41,547 nt of DNA from a bacterium (GTDB lineage: Bacteria; Patescibacteriota; Minisyncoccia; Sungbacterales; HO2-52-23), in assembly GCA_030697525.1 (NCBI GenBank), contig JAUYPW010000002.1:1-41547 (forward strand), in the 5' to 3' direction. The notes under the pieces were generated by a model. It saw only the letters and a list, made by a program, of their open reading frames with translations. It searched no databases and had not been told where the DNA came from. Made by a program: the position numbers and the translations under genes. Position 1 is the stretch's first letter. Each line of letters starts with the position of its first letter. Positions 1 to 6,721 of the stretch are shown here, piece after piece.

Positions 1-570
1 ATCCAGATATTTCCGCATATCTTCTCCGCGGACAACTCCGGCCTCCACTCCGTGTTTTTGAGCATAGCGGATGCGGTAGCGGGTTTTGCTGTGGGTGTCT
101 GCCAGTATCTCTTCCGGATCTTTATCTATTTCCACCACCCAGTTAAATTTGGACTGAAACGCGGACGAATGATAACTGGAGGCGGGAGTTTTTCTATAGC
201 CTTGGCGCTTTATCAATTTTTCGTATTCCGGAAAAAAATCAAAACGGACAAAGACGGCGTTTTCTTCTTTCAATACCTTGTGTATAGTTTTCCGAAATTC
301 TTCCAGAAATCCTTTTTCCGGTTCTCCGGCGATAATCGGCCCATGAGGAATATAGCCGTAGGTTTTATTAAAAATAAGAGGATATAAAATTAGCTGAAAA
401 AAGCCCCAAACGTGTCCATCTTTTTCTATTTTAAAACGGCGTACGCGCCGCCCCATTTTTTTTTGCCACTCTCCATAAAAAAACGCCTGATGAAAGGAGG
501 TGATGGGAGAAATCAGAAGGGGATTATAACCCGACTCTTTGGTTATCTCGGTGATAGAAAAATTAGCCAT
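1..570 (-). CDS. FemAB-like peptidoglycan bridge / aminoacyl-transfer protein (N-terminal part)
   Basis: Open reading frame on the minus strand running off the left edge; 190 residues are visible, about half of a usual FemAB protein. It starts at ATG 570-568 (MANFSITEI). The end seen here has the FemAB-type stretch SKTRYRIRYAQKHGVEAG (about residues 168-185), the GNAT-like fold region in which these proteins bind an aminoacyl-tRNA and add residues to lipid II or another acceptor. An aromatic-rich strand region with YGYIPHGPIIAGEP precedes it. The start overlaps the end of the upstream DoxX-like gene by 8 bases, so the two are probably co-transcribed. No Shine-Dalgarno site is seen. The family call is from motif recognition; the actual acceptor is unknown. 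Confidence 0.7.
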   Translation of the reverse strand, partial: MANFSITEITKESGYNPLLISPITSFHQAFFYGEWQKKMGRRVRRFKIEKDGHVWGFFQLILYPLIFNKTYGYIPHGPIIAGEPEKGFLEEFRKTIHKVLKEENAVFVRFDFFPEYEKLIKRQGYRKTPASSYHSSAFQSKFNWVVEIDKDPEEILADTHSKTRYRIRYAQKHGVEAGVVRGEDMRKYLD

Positions 571-976
571 TATTTTTTGCGTGAAGAGCAGAACCCCAAA
601 GCACTATTAGCCCCCCGATAGCTAGGACAAAGTTTTTTACTACAAACTCGCCGACTAAGGTCAGAAAAGGAAAGTAGGGATCAAACATGATGCCGGGAGA
701 TATAAAGAAAGTCGCGAAGGTTCCAAGAAGATGCAGGATTAAAATTCTGTGCGTAATTTTGGGGAAAATATTTATTATAAGCCCGAGGCCGATCAACATT
801 TCCAGCGCGCCCAGAAAATATATCCCCGGGGGGTCGGCCAGAAAAGAGAAAGTGGCTTTGAGCAGATCATAAACCGGATTGGGACTGTAAAACTTTAGGA
901 GACCAAACCAGAGAAAAATAATGCCAAGCGCGACGCGCATGGCCACAATACTCATTTTAAGTGGGCGAGGACTCAT
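563..976 (-). CDS. DoxX-like integral membrane protein
   Basis: 137 residues with four hydrophobic helices, the size and topology of the DoxX/DoxD family. The N-terminal helix contains MRVALGIIFLWFGLLKFYS, the typical opening of DoxX proteins, and the second contains GALEMLIGLGLIINIFPK. Family members are small membrane proteins with proposed redox or quinone-linked roles; no function can be fixed here. The start at 976 sits about 7 bases after a TAGAAT/TATAGA -10-like element (983-990), so the transcript is probably leaderless; an internal ATG (MSIVAMRV) is an alternative. It lies just after the terminator of the CYTH gene and overlaps the FemAB-like gene, suggesting a two-gene unit at the cell envelope. 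Confidence 0.7.
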   Translation of the reverse strand: MSPRPLKMSIVAMRVALGIIFLWFGLLKFYSPNPVYDLLKATFSFLADPPGIYFLGALEMLIGLGLIINIFPKITHRILILHLLGTFATFFISPGIMFDPYFPFLTLVGEFVVKNFVLAIGGLIVLWGSALHAKNNG

Positions 977-994
977 AAAAATATTCTATACAAA

Positions 995-1020
995 AATCTC
1001 GCGTTTTACAACGCGAGATT
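995..1020 (-). terminator. Rho-independent terminator of the P-loop/CYTH gene
   Basis: An 11-bp perfect stem (995-1005 with 1010-1020) and a 4-base loop. On the minus strand it is followed by a run of five T, 6 bases after the stop codon of the 1027-2133 gene. Confidence 0.85.
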
Positions 1021-1026
1021 AGGTTT

Positions 1027-2133
1027 TTAATGAATCTGGGCAAGATTGCGGTTAGAGAAATTTGGATCTGTCGTAACGTCTCTTTTAATTTCAATACAAG
1101 AAGGAATATTTATACCTTCGCCTTCTTCAGTCAGCTCTATTTCAAGCACCATTAAATTGCTAATTGGATGGATAAAAGAATCCAGCTCAAAGTATTGGTT
1201 GGCATACACAAAACAACAACGGTTCTTTCTTATTATCATAGTTCCGGCTTCTTGTAGTTCGTTTTTCTTCTTTTCATATTCTTCAGAAGTTATCCAGAAC
1301 TCCTTTTCCGCCCTTACGCCTAGCCCCACATATTCTTTTAAGGTTTGGTAATAAACAGAAGATGCGCCCTGCATTCTCTTTCTTATCCTTACTTCCTTGG
1401 CCAGCGGATAAACCGGATCATGGATATATACCTGTTCTATTTCTATGAATTGCTTAGGAATATCATAGAAAGCCGGGGTTAATCTTTCAACCAAAAATTT
1501 TCTTTCAATCTCCAAAGGAACGGGAAAACCGATAAGCCTGCAAACCACCGCAAGCAGTTTCCTCATCTTGGATTTAAAATCCAGAGAGCTATCAACAACT
1601 CTCAAGTGGGGATGTCCGATCCAGGCTTCGAGCGTTTTTTCATCCCTTATCTTGGCTTCTTCAGCATCTTCCATTCGAGCAGGATTATCTCTTTGGAGAT
1701 AAAATTCATTTCCCATGAAAGCGCTGCTGCGCAGATGGACAACTCCGTTGTACCGCTCATCCCTTACCTTCGGAATATCCAATCCAAAAGATTGGACTAT
1801 TTCCTTAAAAAGATCTGGGCCAGCATAGGCCTCACCATCCATAAGTCCTCGATCGCATATAACCATGGGCTTAGGATGGTTTATCTTTCTGGCAGCCTGC
1901 ATGTACAGATCTTCCAAAAACATTACCTGTTTAAAAACCAACCTCTGGAAATCTCGTACAGAGAAAAACTCACCGACAGGAGTTACACCGGATTTAATAA
2001 GCATGGTAGGAGTCTCGGGGATAAGCAGGGGATAAAATCCAAAATCCGACAGCTTTTCCTGCAAAAAGCAAAGAGCGGTAGTTTTTCCGGCTCTCGGTCC
2101 GCCAGTGAGGACAATTTTCGGAACTTCAACCAT
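1027..2133 (-). CDS. Two-domain protein: P-loop nucleotide kinase-like (AAA_28) plus CYTH domain, TTD14-like
   Basis: 368 residues. The N-terminal half begins IVLTGGPRAGKTTAL, a Walker A motif of the NadR/AAA_28 kind, with a later acidic-aromatic stretch MVICDRGLMDGEAYAG (about residues 89-105) typical of kinase-like P-loop proteins. The C-terminal half starts with EIERKFLV (about residue 209), the defining motif of CYTH (triphosphate tunnel) domains, and keeps alternating basic residues (EVRIRKR, LKEY, EFELD-like strands). CYTH domains bind triphosphate-bearing substrates. This P-loop + CYTH order is that of the eukaryotic TTD14 protein and scattered bacterial relatives. It has a strong promoter, a good Shine-Dalgarno (GGAG, 8 bases before ATG) and its own terminator, so it is a single-gene unit. 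Substrate unknown. Confidence 0.8.
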   Translation of the reverse strand: MVEVPKIVLTGGPRAGKTTALCFLQEKLSDFGFYPLLIPETPTMLIKSGVTPVGEFFSVRDFQRLVFKQVMFLEDLYMQAARKINHPKPMVICDRGLMDGEAYAGPDLFKEIVQSFGLDIPKVRDERYNGVVHLRSSAFMGNEFYLQRDNPARMEDAEEAKIRDEKTLEAWIGHPHLRVVDSSLDFKSKMRKLLAVVCRLIGFPVPLEIERKFLVERLTPAFYDIPKQFIEIEQVYIHDPVYPLAKEVRIRKRMQGASSVYYQTLKEYVGLGVRAEKEFWITSEEYEKKKNELQEAGTMIIRKNRCCFVYANQYFELDSFIHPISNLMVLEIELTEEGEGINIPSCIEIKRDVTTDPNFSNRNLAQIH

Positions 2134-2160
2134 ATACTCTCCTTTTTAAAGAACGTCATT

Positions 2161-2184
2161 TATATAACTAACCTGGGTTATATA
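2161..2184. promoter_or_regulatory. Dyad operator-like element over the transcription start
   Basis: Arms TATATAAC (2161-2168) and GTTATATA (2177-2184) form a perfect 8-bp inverted repeat. A second, nested one is TAACC-TG-GGTTA (2169-2180). The element abuts the -10 box and covers the predicted start site, where a repressor would bind. The regulator is unknown. Confidence 0.45.
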
Positions 2185-2212
2185 TATTAAACATAAAAGA
2201 TGGTTTTGTCAA
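2184..2212 (-). promoter_or_regulatory. Consensus promoter of the P-loop/CYTH gene
   Basis: On the minus strand TTGACA (2212-2207), exactly 17 bases, then TAATAT (2189-2184). The predicted start is near 2177, giving a leader of about 43 bases with a Shine-Dalgarno site. Confidence 0.75.
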
Positions 2213-2217
2213 CAAAA

Positions 2218-2243
2218 AATCCGCAGAGTTGATCCTGCGGATT
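2218..2243 (-). terminator. Rho-independent terminator of the DUF3943-like gene
   Basis: A 9-bp perfect stem (2218-2226 with 2235-2243) and 8-base loop, followed on the minus strand by TTTTTTG. The stop codon of the gene lies in the stem. Confidence 0.85.
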
Positions 2244-2745
2244 ACAAGAAAGTGACCCTTATGATAATCATTAGAGCAGAAGCTGGAAGTATCCATTTCC
2301 CCATTTTCGCGCCCAGAGGCGCGCCAATTACAGGGGTAACTATTAAGTCCACACCACTAGGACGCTCCACAAACCCTTCTATGGTGTATTCAAAAAGAGT
2401 GCTTTGCAGGGCTGTCGCGCAAAAACTTTTCTTGACGCTATGGCCCTGTTTTCTAAACATATAATAAGTAAAAGCTCCGACCAAGGGATGAGCAATGTAG
2501 TTGGTGGCAAACGAATCGCCATCTTTGAATTCAGGCAGAGATATAAAGTTGCGGCCAAATTTTTTGAAGCTTGCTTGCTTACGAAAACGCTTGCCCAAGC
2601 CTCCGTAATTAATGGTAAAGGTAAAAGCCCATTGGCCTGCGTACATAATTGAGTTATCTCTCCAGAAATGCTTATTTTCAGACTTGGCATCAGACGGCTC
2701 TGCCAAAAGAAGAGCAATCACCAAGACAGAAAGCATGACTCTCAT
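2242..2745 (-). CDS. Secreted DUF3943-like protein
   Basis: 167 residues. The first 20 (ending LLLAEPSDA) look like a cleavable signal peptide with a hydrophobic core and small residues before the cut. The mature part has NYIAHPLVGAFTYYMFRKQG, then a run ending in FEYTIEGFVERPSGVDLI and a glycine-rich VIGAPLG. This order (N..HP..GA.YY, E..iEg..E.PS..Dli.tPv.G) resembles DUF3943, a family best known from Gram-negative envelope proteins; I recognise the pattern but not a function. It has a consensus promoter, a strong Shine-Dalgarno (AAAGGAGA) and a terminator of its own. The C-terminal hydrophobic segment (LPASALMIIIRVTFL) could be a membrane anchor. Confidence 0.6.
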   Translation of the reverse strand: MRVMLSVLVIALLLAEPSDAKSENKHFWRDNSIMYAGQWAFTFTINYGGLGKRFRKQASFKKFGRNFISLPEFKDGDSFATNYIAHPLVGAFTYYMFRKQGHSVKKSFCATALQSTLFEYTIEGFVERPSGVDLIVTPVIGAPLGAKMGKWILPASALMIIIRVTFL

Positions 2746-2779
2746 TCTTTATTCTCCTTTCAAAGTACTGCGCAAACTA

Positions 2780-2808
2780 ATTTTAATTAACTTAAGCCAA
2801 TTTTTCAA
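2780..2808 (-). promoter_or_regulatory. Consensus promoter of the DUF3943-like gene
   Basis: On the minus strand TTGAAA (2808-2803), 17 bases, TAAAAT (2785-2780), about 35 bases before the ATG at 2745. Confidence 0.65.
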
Positions 2809-2849
2809 TGAACTTTCCTTGTTGCAAAAATTATTATAAATATATTTTC

Positions 2850-2937
2850 GGAGGCGAGAGGATTCGAACCTCTGTGACGTTTTTTAGACGCCGACGGTTT
2901 AGCAAACCGTTCCGTTAAGCCGCTCCGGCACGCCTCC
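2850..2937 (-). tRNA. tRNA-Ser(GCU)
   Basis: 88-nt class II tRNA on the minus strand. The acceptor stem is GGAGGCG with CGCCTCC, the anticodon loop is TTGCTAA within ACGGT/ACCGT (anticodon GCT), a long variable arm follows, and the T arm contains GGTTCGAATCC. It reads AGU/AGC codons. No CCA is encoded. Confidence 0.95.
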
Positions 2938-2987
2938 AAATTACGTCTAATGTTAACATTTATAAGGCCCTCGGTCAAAGATTGTGA

Positions 2988-2993
2988 TATAAT
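2988..2993 (+). promoter_or_regulatory. Extended -10 box of the first pilus block
   Basis: TATAAT preceded by TGTGA. The first base of the pilC start codon (3000) is 7 bases after the box, so transcription should begin at or next to the ATG, giving a leaderless mRNA. Confidence 0.65.
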
Positions 2994-2999
2994 TTTTGT

Positions 3000-4232
3000 A
3001 TGCCGATTTATACATATTCCGCGGCAGATAACGCGGGTAAATTAAATAACGGGGAAAGGGAAGCCGAAAATGAAAAAGCTCTTGCCGGAGACCTTAAAAA
3101 AGATGGTTTAGTTTTGTTGAGCTCGAAAGAGAAAGGTAAAAAGACCTTCGGGGGCTTAGCTCAACTAGATATTAGCAAATATCTTTCCTTTCTTAGCCGC
3201 ATCACCTTACTGGATAAAATGTTTTTTGCCAGGAATTTGGCTGTCATGGTAAGCGCAGGTCTTTCCCTCACCAAAGCCATGGAAGCTCTGGCCGAGGAAT
3301 CCGCCAATCCTAAATTTAAAGAAGTCGTCCGCGATATTGCAAGCTCCGTCACTAAAGGAAAATCTTTTGCCGACTCTTTGCGGGTCCATCAAAATATATT
3401 CGGCGATCTTTTTATAAACATGGTGGAGGTGGGGGAGACCACCGGCAAGCTTACTTTAGTCCTTAAGCTAACGGCTAATCAGATGAAAAAGGACCACGAT
3501 CTGCGCAGCCGCGTAAAAGGAGCTATGATGTACCCCACTATAATTATTCTCGCCCTTTTGCTGGTAGGAACCTTGATGATGATTTATGTCGTCCCCACTC
3601 TCACTCAAACCATAAAAGCCTTGGGAGTTGCTTTGCCGCCGACAACCCAGCTTATAATTTTTATCAGCGACACTCTGGCTAATTACGGCATCTTTGTGCT
3701 GATAGCTGTTTTACTGCTTGGCGCGGGGGCATGGCGGTCTTTGAGAATTACAAAAGTAAGAGAGGGGGTGGATAAATTAGTCATTCGCCTGCCGGTTTTC
3801 GGGGTGCTTATAAAAAAGCTGAATGTGGCCAGATTCTGCCGGACTTTGGCTTACATGGTTATGTCTGGGGTATCCATTACCAGATCTTTGGAAATAACTT
3901 CAGGGGTTTTGGGCAACAGTGTTTATAAAAAAGCTGTCTTTGCCTCCTCGGCAGATGTCCAGAAAGGCAAACCCCTAAACGAAATTTTCAAAACTCATCC
4001 GAAAATTTTCCAGCCGGTTGTGACCCAGATGATTCAAGTCGGAGAAGAGACGGGTAAACTGGCGGATTTGCTTCTGCGACTAGCCATATTTTTTGAAGAA
4101 GACGTAAACAACACCACCAAGAATTTATCCACCATAATTGAGCCAATTCTCATGGTAATTATCGGAGGTGTGGTTGCTTTTTTTGCCATCTCCATGATTC
4201 AGCCGATCTATTCGTCAATGGGAAATATCTAA
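3000..4232 (+). CDS. pilC: Type IV pilus inner-membrane platform protein PilC (copy 1)
   Basis: 410 residues with two T2SSF (GspF/PilC) repeats. The first contains FFARNLAVMVSAGLSLTKAM (about residues 75-95) and VEVGETTGKL; the second repeats the pattern as FCRTLAYMVMSGVSITRSLE and IQVGEETGKLADLL. Three strongly hydrophobic helices are visible. PilC anchors the assembly ATPases and drives pilin insertion and removal. It opens a plus-strand block with four minor pilins. The start is the ATG 7 bases after an extended -10 box, so the mRNA is probably leaderless. A second pilC-type gene lies at 12491, and the two differ clearly in sequence. No PilB or PilT is in the window. Confidence 0.92.
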   Translation: MPIYTYSAADNAGKLNNGEREAENEKALAGDLKKDGLVLLSSKEKGKKTFGGLAQLDISKYLSFLSRITLLDKMFFARNLAVMVSAGLSLTKAMEALAEESANPKFKEVVRDIASSVTKGKSFADSLRVHQNIFGDLFINMVEVGETTGKLTLVLKLTANQMKKDHDLRSRVKGAMMYPTIIILALLLVGTLMMIYVVPTLTQTIKALGVALPPTTQLIIFISDTLANYGIFVLIAVLLLGAGAWRSLRITKVREGVDKLVIRLPVFGVLIKKLNVARFCRTLAYMVMSGVSITRSLEITSGVLGNSVYKKAVFASSADVQKGKPLNEIFKTHPKIFQPVVTQMIQVGEETGKLADLLLRLAIFFEEDVNNTTKNLSTIIEPILMVIIGGVVAFFAISMIQPIYSSMGNI

Positions 4233-4247
4233 ATTTATAATTTATCA

Positions 4248-5096
4248 ATGAAGGGTTTTACTCTTCTGGAACTTGTAATAACTGTAAGCATCTTGGTTCT
4301 TATCGGCTCTTTGGGCCTAGCCTCTTTTGTAAATTCACGAAATGTAAGATTGTTTACAACCTCGGCTCAAGACGTAGTCTCCGTGCTTCGCTTGGCGCAA
4401 GCTAAAGCCCTAGCCGGAGAAGATAATTCAGTCTGGAGCGTTCACCTGGAACAAAATAGATTTTCCCTTTTCCGTGGATCTAATTACGCCGCCTCTACTT
4501 TAACAGAGCCGCACGACCTTCCTTCAGCGATTGAAATAATGAATATAAATTTGGCCGGCGGAGGACCCGATGTTGTTTTTAAAAAAATAGACGGCCGTAC
4601 CGATAATTTCGGTTCGTTTGATGTGCGTGTTCGCAATTCTCCAACCCAAGTTCTAAATATCACCGTTGAAGAATCGGGCAGGGTATATAAAAGCGGGCCA
4701 TCTGCTCCACCAAGCAACACCCGTATCCTTGACACTCGACATCGCTCTTTCAATCTTGGCTGGACTATACAGGGAACTGTGGCTATGACTCTTACTTTTG
4801 AAGATCCACCGAACCCGAACACAATCCAGCTTGTCCCCATAGTCGTTTTCATGAATGCTGATCAGACGACTTTTGATTGGACGGGAACAGTGGTAGTCGG
4901 AGGACAAAATCAGACATTGAGAATTCATACCACCTCTGTCACTGGCAGTAATACTGTCTTATCCATAGACCGCGATTGCCGTCAAAACAACAAGAGGATG
5001 AATATAACCATAGATACCCGAGACATTGCTACTTACGAGGCAAATTGTCAGACAGTGACGGTAGGAACGTTTGGAGGGACGGTATCAGAACCCTAG
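4248..5096 (+). CDS. Prepilin-like protein, GspH/FimT type, with extra C-terminal domain (cluster 1)
   Basis: 282 residues. It starts MKGFTLLELVITVSIL, a class III prepilin signal in which PilD would cut after G3 and methylate F4, followed by one hydrophobic helix. The segment DVVSVLRLAQAKALAG matches GspH/FimT pseudopilins, which sit in the pilus tip complex. Normal members end near 170 residues; here about 110 more follow (from about residue 170), rich in T, V and N and with two or three cysteines, perhaps an immunoglobulin-like beta domain. It starts 15 bases after pilC with no Shine-Dalgarno and ends in a perfect palindrome covering the stop codon. Confidence 0.82.
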   Translation: MKGFTLLELVITVSILVLIGSLGLASFVNSRNVRLFTTSAQDVVSVLRLAQAKALAGEDNSVWSVHLEQNRFSLFRGSNYAASTLTEPHDLPSAIEIMNINLAGGGPDVVFKKIDGRTDNFGSFDVRVRNSPTQVLNITVEESGRVYKSGPSAPPSNTRILDTRHRSFNLGWTIQGTVAMTLTFEDPPNPNTIQLVPIVVFMNADQTTFDWTGTVVVGGQNQTLRIHTTSVTGSNTVLSIDRDCRQNNKRMNITIDTRDIATYEANCQTVTVGTFGGTVSEP

Positions 5097-5107
5097 GGTT
5101 CTGATAC
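5082..5107. repeat. Perfect 26-bp palindrome over a stop codon
   Basis: Each 13-base arm is the reverse complement of the other, centred on CCTAGG at 5094/5095. It includes the last codons and the TAG stop of the GspH-like gene. No T run follows, so it may slow ribosomes, protect a 3' end or bind a protein rather than terminate transcription. Confidence 0.7.
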
Positions 5108-5156
5108 AAATCCTAATTTCTAATATCTAAATTTTAAAAAATTATTTCATTCTGAT

Positions 5157-6191
5157 TTGATTCAAAATTCAAAATTCAAAATTCAAAATTTTCTAGAGGG
5201 GTTTGGTTTGGTCGAAATCATTATCGTAACCGCCATTGTCACCACGGCTTTGGTTGGTTTTCTGCAAACTGAGGTTCTGTCCATAAAACTTTTGCGCAAC
5301 GAGAGACAGAATCTGGAAGCTACCCTTTTGGCTCAAGAAACAATAGAGGCCGTCCGCTCAATTAGGGATGCATCCTGGACAAACAATATATCTCCTTTGA
5401 TTAACGGAACTACTTACTACCCCATAATTCAAAACAATAAATGGGTTTTAACCACCACACCTCCGCCACTTATTAATGGCTACACCCGCTTGGTGATTTT
5501 AGGAGAAGTCAGGCGCAACGTTTTAGACCAAATCAGTCCTACGGGCACGGTGGATGCAGGAACCAGACTGGTTACCAGCCGAGTAACTTGGGGGAGTCCA
5601 GCTAAACAAATAGAGCTGGTAACTTATCTGACAAATTTCCAAGAGCCTCTGGGCGGCCCCACAGAGACAAAAACCATATTTTATGAGGGGGCCATTACAG
5701 ACAGTGACTTGGCCAATTTTCCATCTAACAATTCCGGCAACGGCGATCCGGCGCAAGGACTTACCACTCTTGCCTCACCAATTTCAGTAAGCAAGGTGGA
5801 ACTATTTCTTAAACGCACCACCGCGTCTCCTTCCAATATCTTTGCCGAATTGAGAGCAAGTCCTGTCAGCGCAGTGCTGGGTGTTTCCAATATTATTACA
5901 TCTACCACCATTTCCAATTCCGCGCTTACTTGGGTGGAATTTCGTTTTCTTACTCCGGTGGCTTTAAGCGCGCTTACCAAATATTACATCCGCCTGCGAA
6001 GCGTTCCGTCATCCAATGATGCTTTCAGTGGATCAGTTGGTACAATTAACTGGGGGTACTTGCAAACACCCCCAAGCCCCTATCTAGGCGGAGAGGCGAG
6101 AAGATATGTAGGACGACTTTCCAACCCCGGCGATACTGGACAGGCTTTAGATCAATATGATTATGGATTTAGAGTATATGCAGCGCAATAA
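5157..6191 (+). CDS. PilV-like minor pilin with C-terminal jelly-roll-like module (cluster 1)
   Basis: 344 residues. The leader is short and repetitive, followed by GFGLVEIIIVTAIVTTALVG, a prepilin cut site (G then F, E at +5) and hydrophobic helix; then QNLEATLLAQETIEAVRSIRD, typical of PilV-type minor pilins. The C-terminal 170 residues (from about 175) form a beta-rich module with VSKVELFLKR and YYIRL and end YGFRVYAAQ; a related module occurs in the 1007-residue protein downstream. The start is TTG at 5157, chosen because no other start precedes the cut site in frame. The leader is coded by four tandem 7-bp repeats. It ends 1 base before the next gene start. Confidence 0.8.
   Translation: MIQNSKFKIQNFLEGFGLVEIIIVTAIVTTALVGFLQTEVLSIKLLRNERQNLEATLLAQETIEAVRSIRDASWTNNISPLINGTTYYPIIQNNKWVLTTTPPPLINGYTRLVILGEVRRNVLDQISPTGTVDAGTRLVTSRVTWGSPAKQIELVTYLTNFQEPLGGPTETKTIFYEGAITDSDLANFPSNNSGNGDPAQGLTTLASPISVSKVELFLKRTTASPSNIFAELRASPVSAVLGVSNIITSTTISNSALTWVEFRFLTPVALSALTKYYIRLRSVPSSNDAFSGSVGTINWGYLQTPPSPYLGGEARRYVGRLSNPGDTGQALDQYDYGFRVYAAQ
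5161..5188 (+). repeat. Tandem 7-bp repeat (TTCAAAA x4) directly after a start codon
   Basis: Four perfect copies of TTCAAAA starting 4 bases after the TTG start of the PilV-like gene and encoding part of its leader. Seven is not a multiple of three, so gain or loss of one unit shifts the frame. Confidence 0.85.
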
Positions 6192-6192
6192 A

Positions 6193-6720
6193 ATGCAAAA
6201 TTTCAAAAGTGGTTTTACTTTGCTGGAAGCCGTTATTTACGTAGGCTTCCTCGGCATTATTTCCGTAATGATCGTTAACTTTATGCTGCAGATTTCCAAC
6301 ACCTATCACATTCTGCGAGCAGAAAGAGAAGTGGTTTCTAACGCCAGGCTTGTTTTAGAGAGAATGGAAAAAACCATTGCCCAATCCGCGGAAATTTATT
6401 CACCCACTAGCATTTTTAACGCTAACTTAGGGCAGCTTTCTTTGGTCGTGGGAGGAAACTCTGACCCCAATCACCCCACTTCTTATACCGACTTTTGGGT
6501 AGATAATGGGCGCTTGTGGATGAGACAAGAAGGTCAAAACGCCATACCGGTTTCCGCCGCTTCGGTCAAAATAGATTATTTCTATCTGGAAAGAATAATA
6601 CAAAGCCTTGATCGAGACGCAGTTAAAATGACCTTAAGGGCAAGTTACAACGCACCGGTTAATCTACCCATAGCATCCACCACCCTCAATGCTATAATGT
6701 CATTGAGAGGAGCATACTAA
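6193..6720 (+). CDS. PilW/PilJ-like minor pilin (cluster 1)
   Basis: 175 residues from ATG 6193, which gives MQNFKSGFTLLEAVIYVGFL, a clean prepilin leader (cut after G7) and helix. A longer frame starts inside the previous gene and is less likely. The segment ERMEKTIAQSAEIYSP after the helix and the strand-rich C-terminal half fit the PilW/PilJ group of minor pilins that form the tip complex with PilV- and PilX-like proteins. It starts 1 base after the stop of the PilV-like gene and ends 1 base before the PilX-like gene, so translation of the three is probably coupled. The second pilus block has a counterpart at 16923. Confidence 0.82.
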   Translation: MQNFKSGFTLLEAVIYVGFLGIISVMIVNFMLQISNTYHILRAEREVVSNARLVLERMEKTIAQSAEIYSPTSIFNANLGQLSLVVGGNSDPNHPTSYTDFWVDNGRLWMRQEGQNAIPVSAASVKIDYFYLERIIQSLDRDAVKMTLRASYNAPVNLPIASTTLNAIMSLRGAY

Positions 6721-6721
6721 A

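Noticed and set aside
52-621. Two plus-strand frames at the left edge
   Set aside because: They are antisense to a convincing FemAB-like frame on the minus strand and have no family features or start signals.
5157-5190. CRISPR-like array
   Set aside because: The repeat unit is only 7 bp with no spacers; no cas gene or array is present anywhere in the window.
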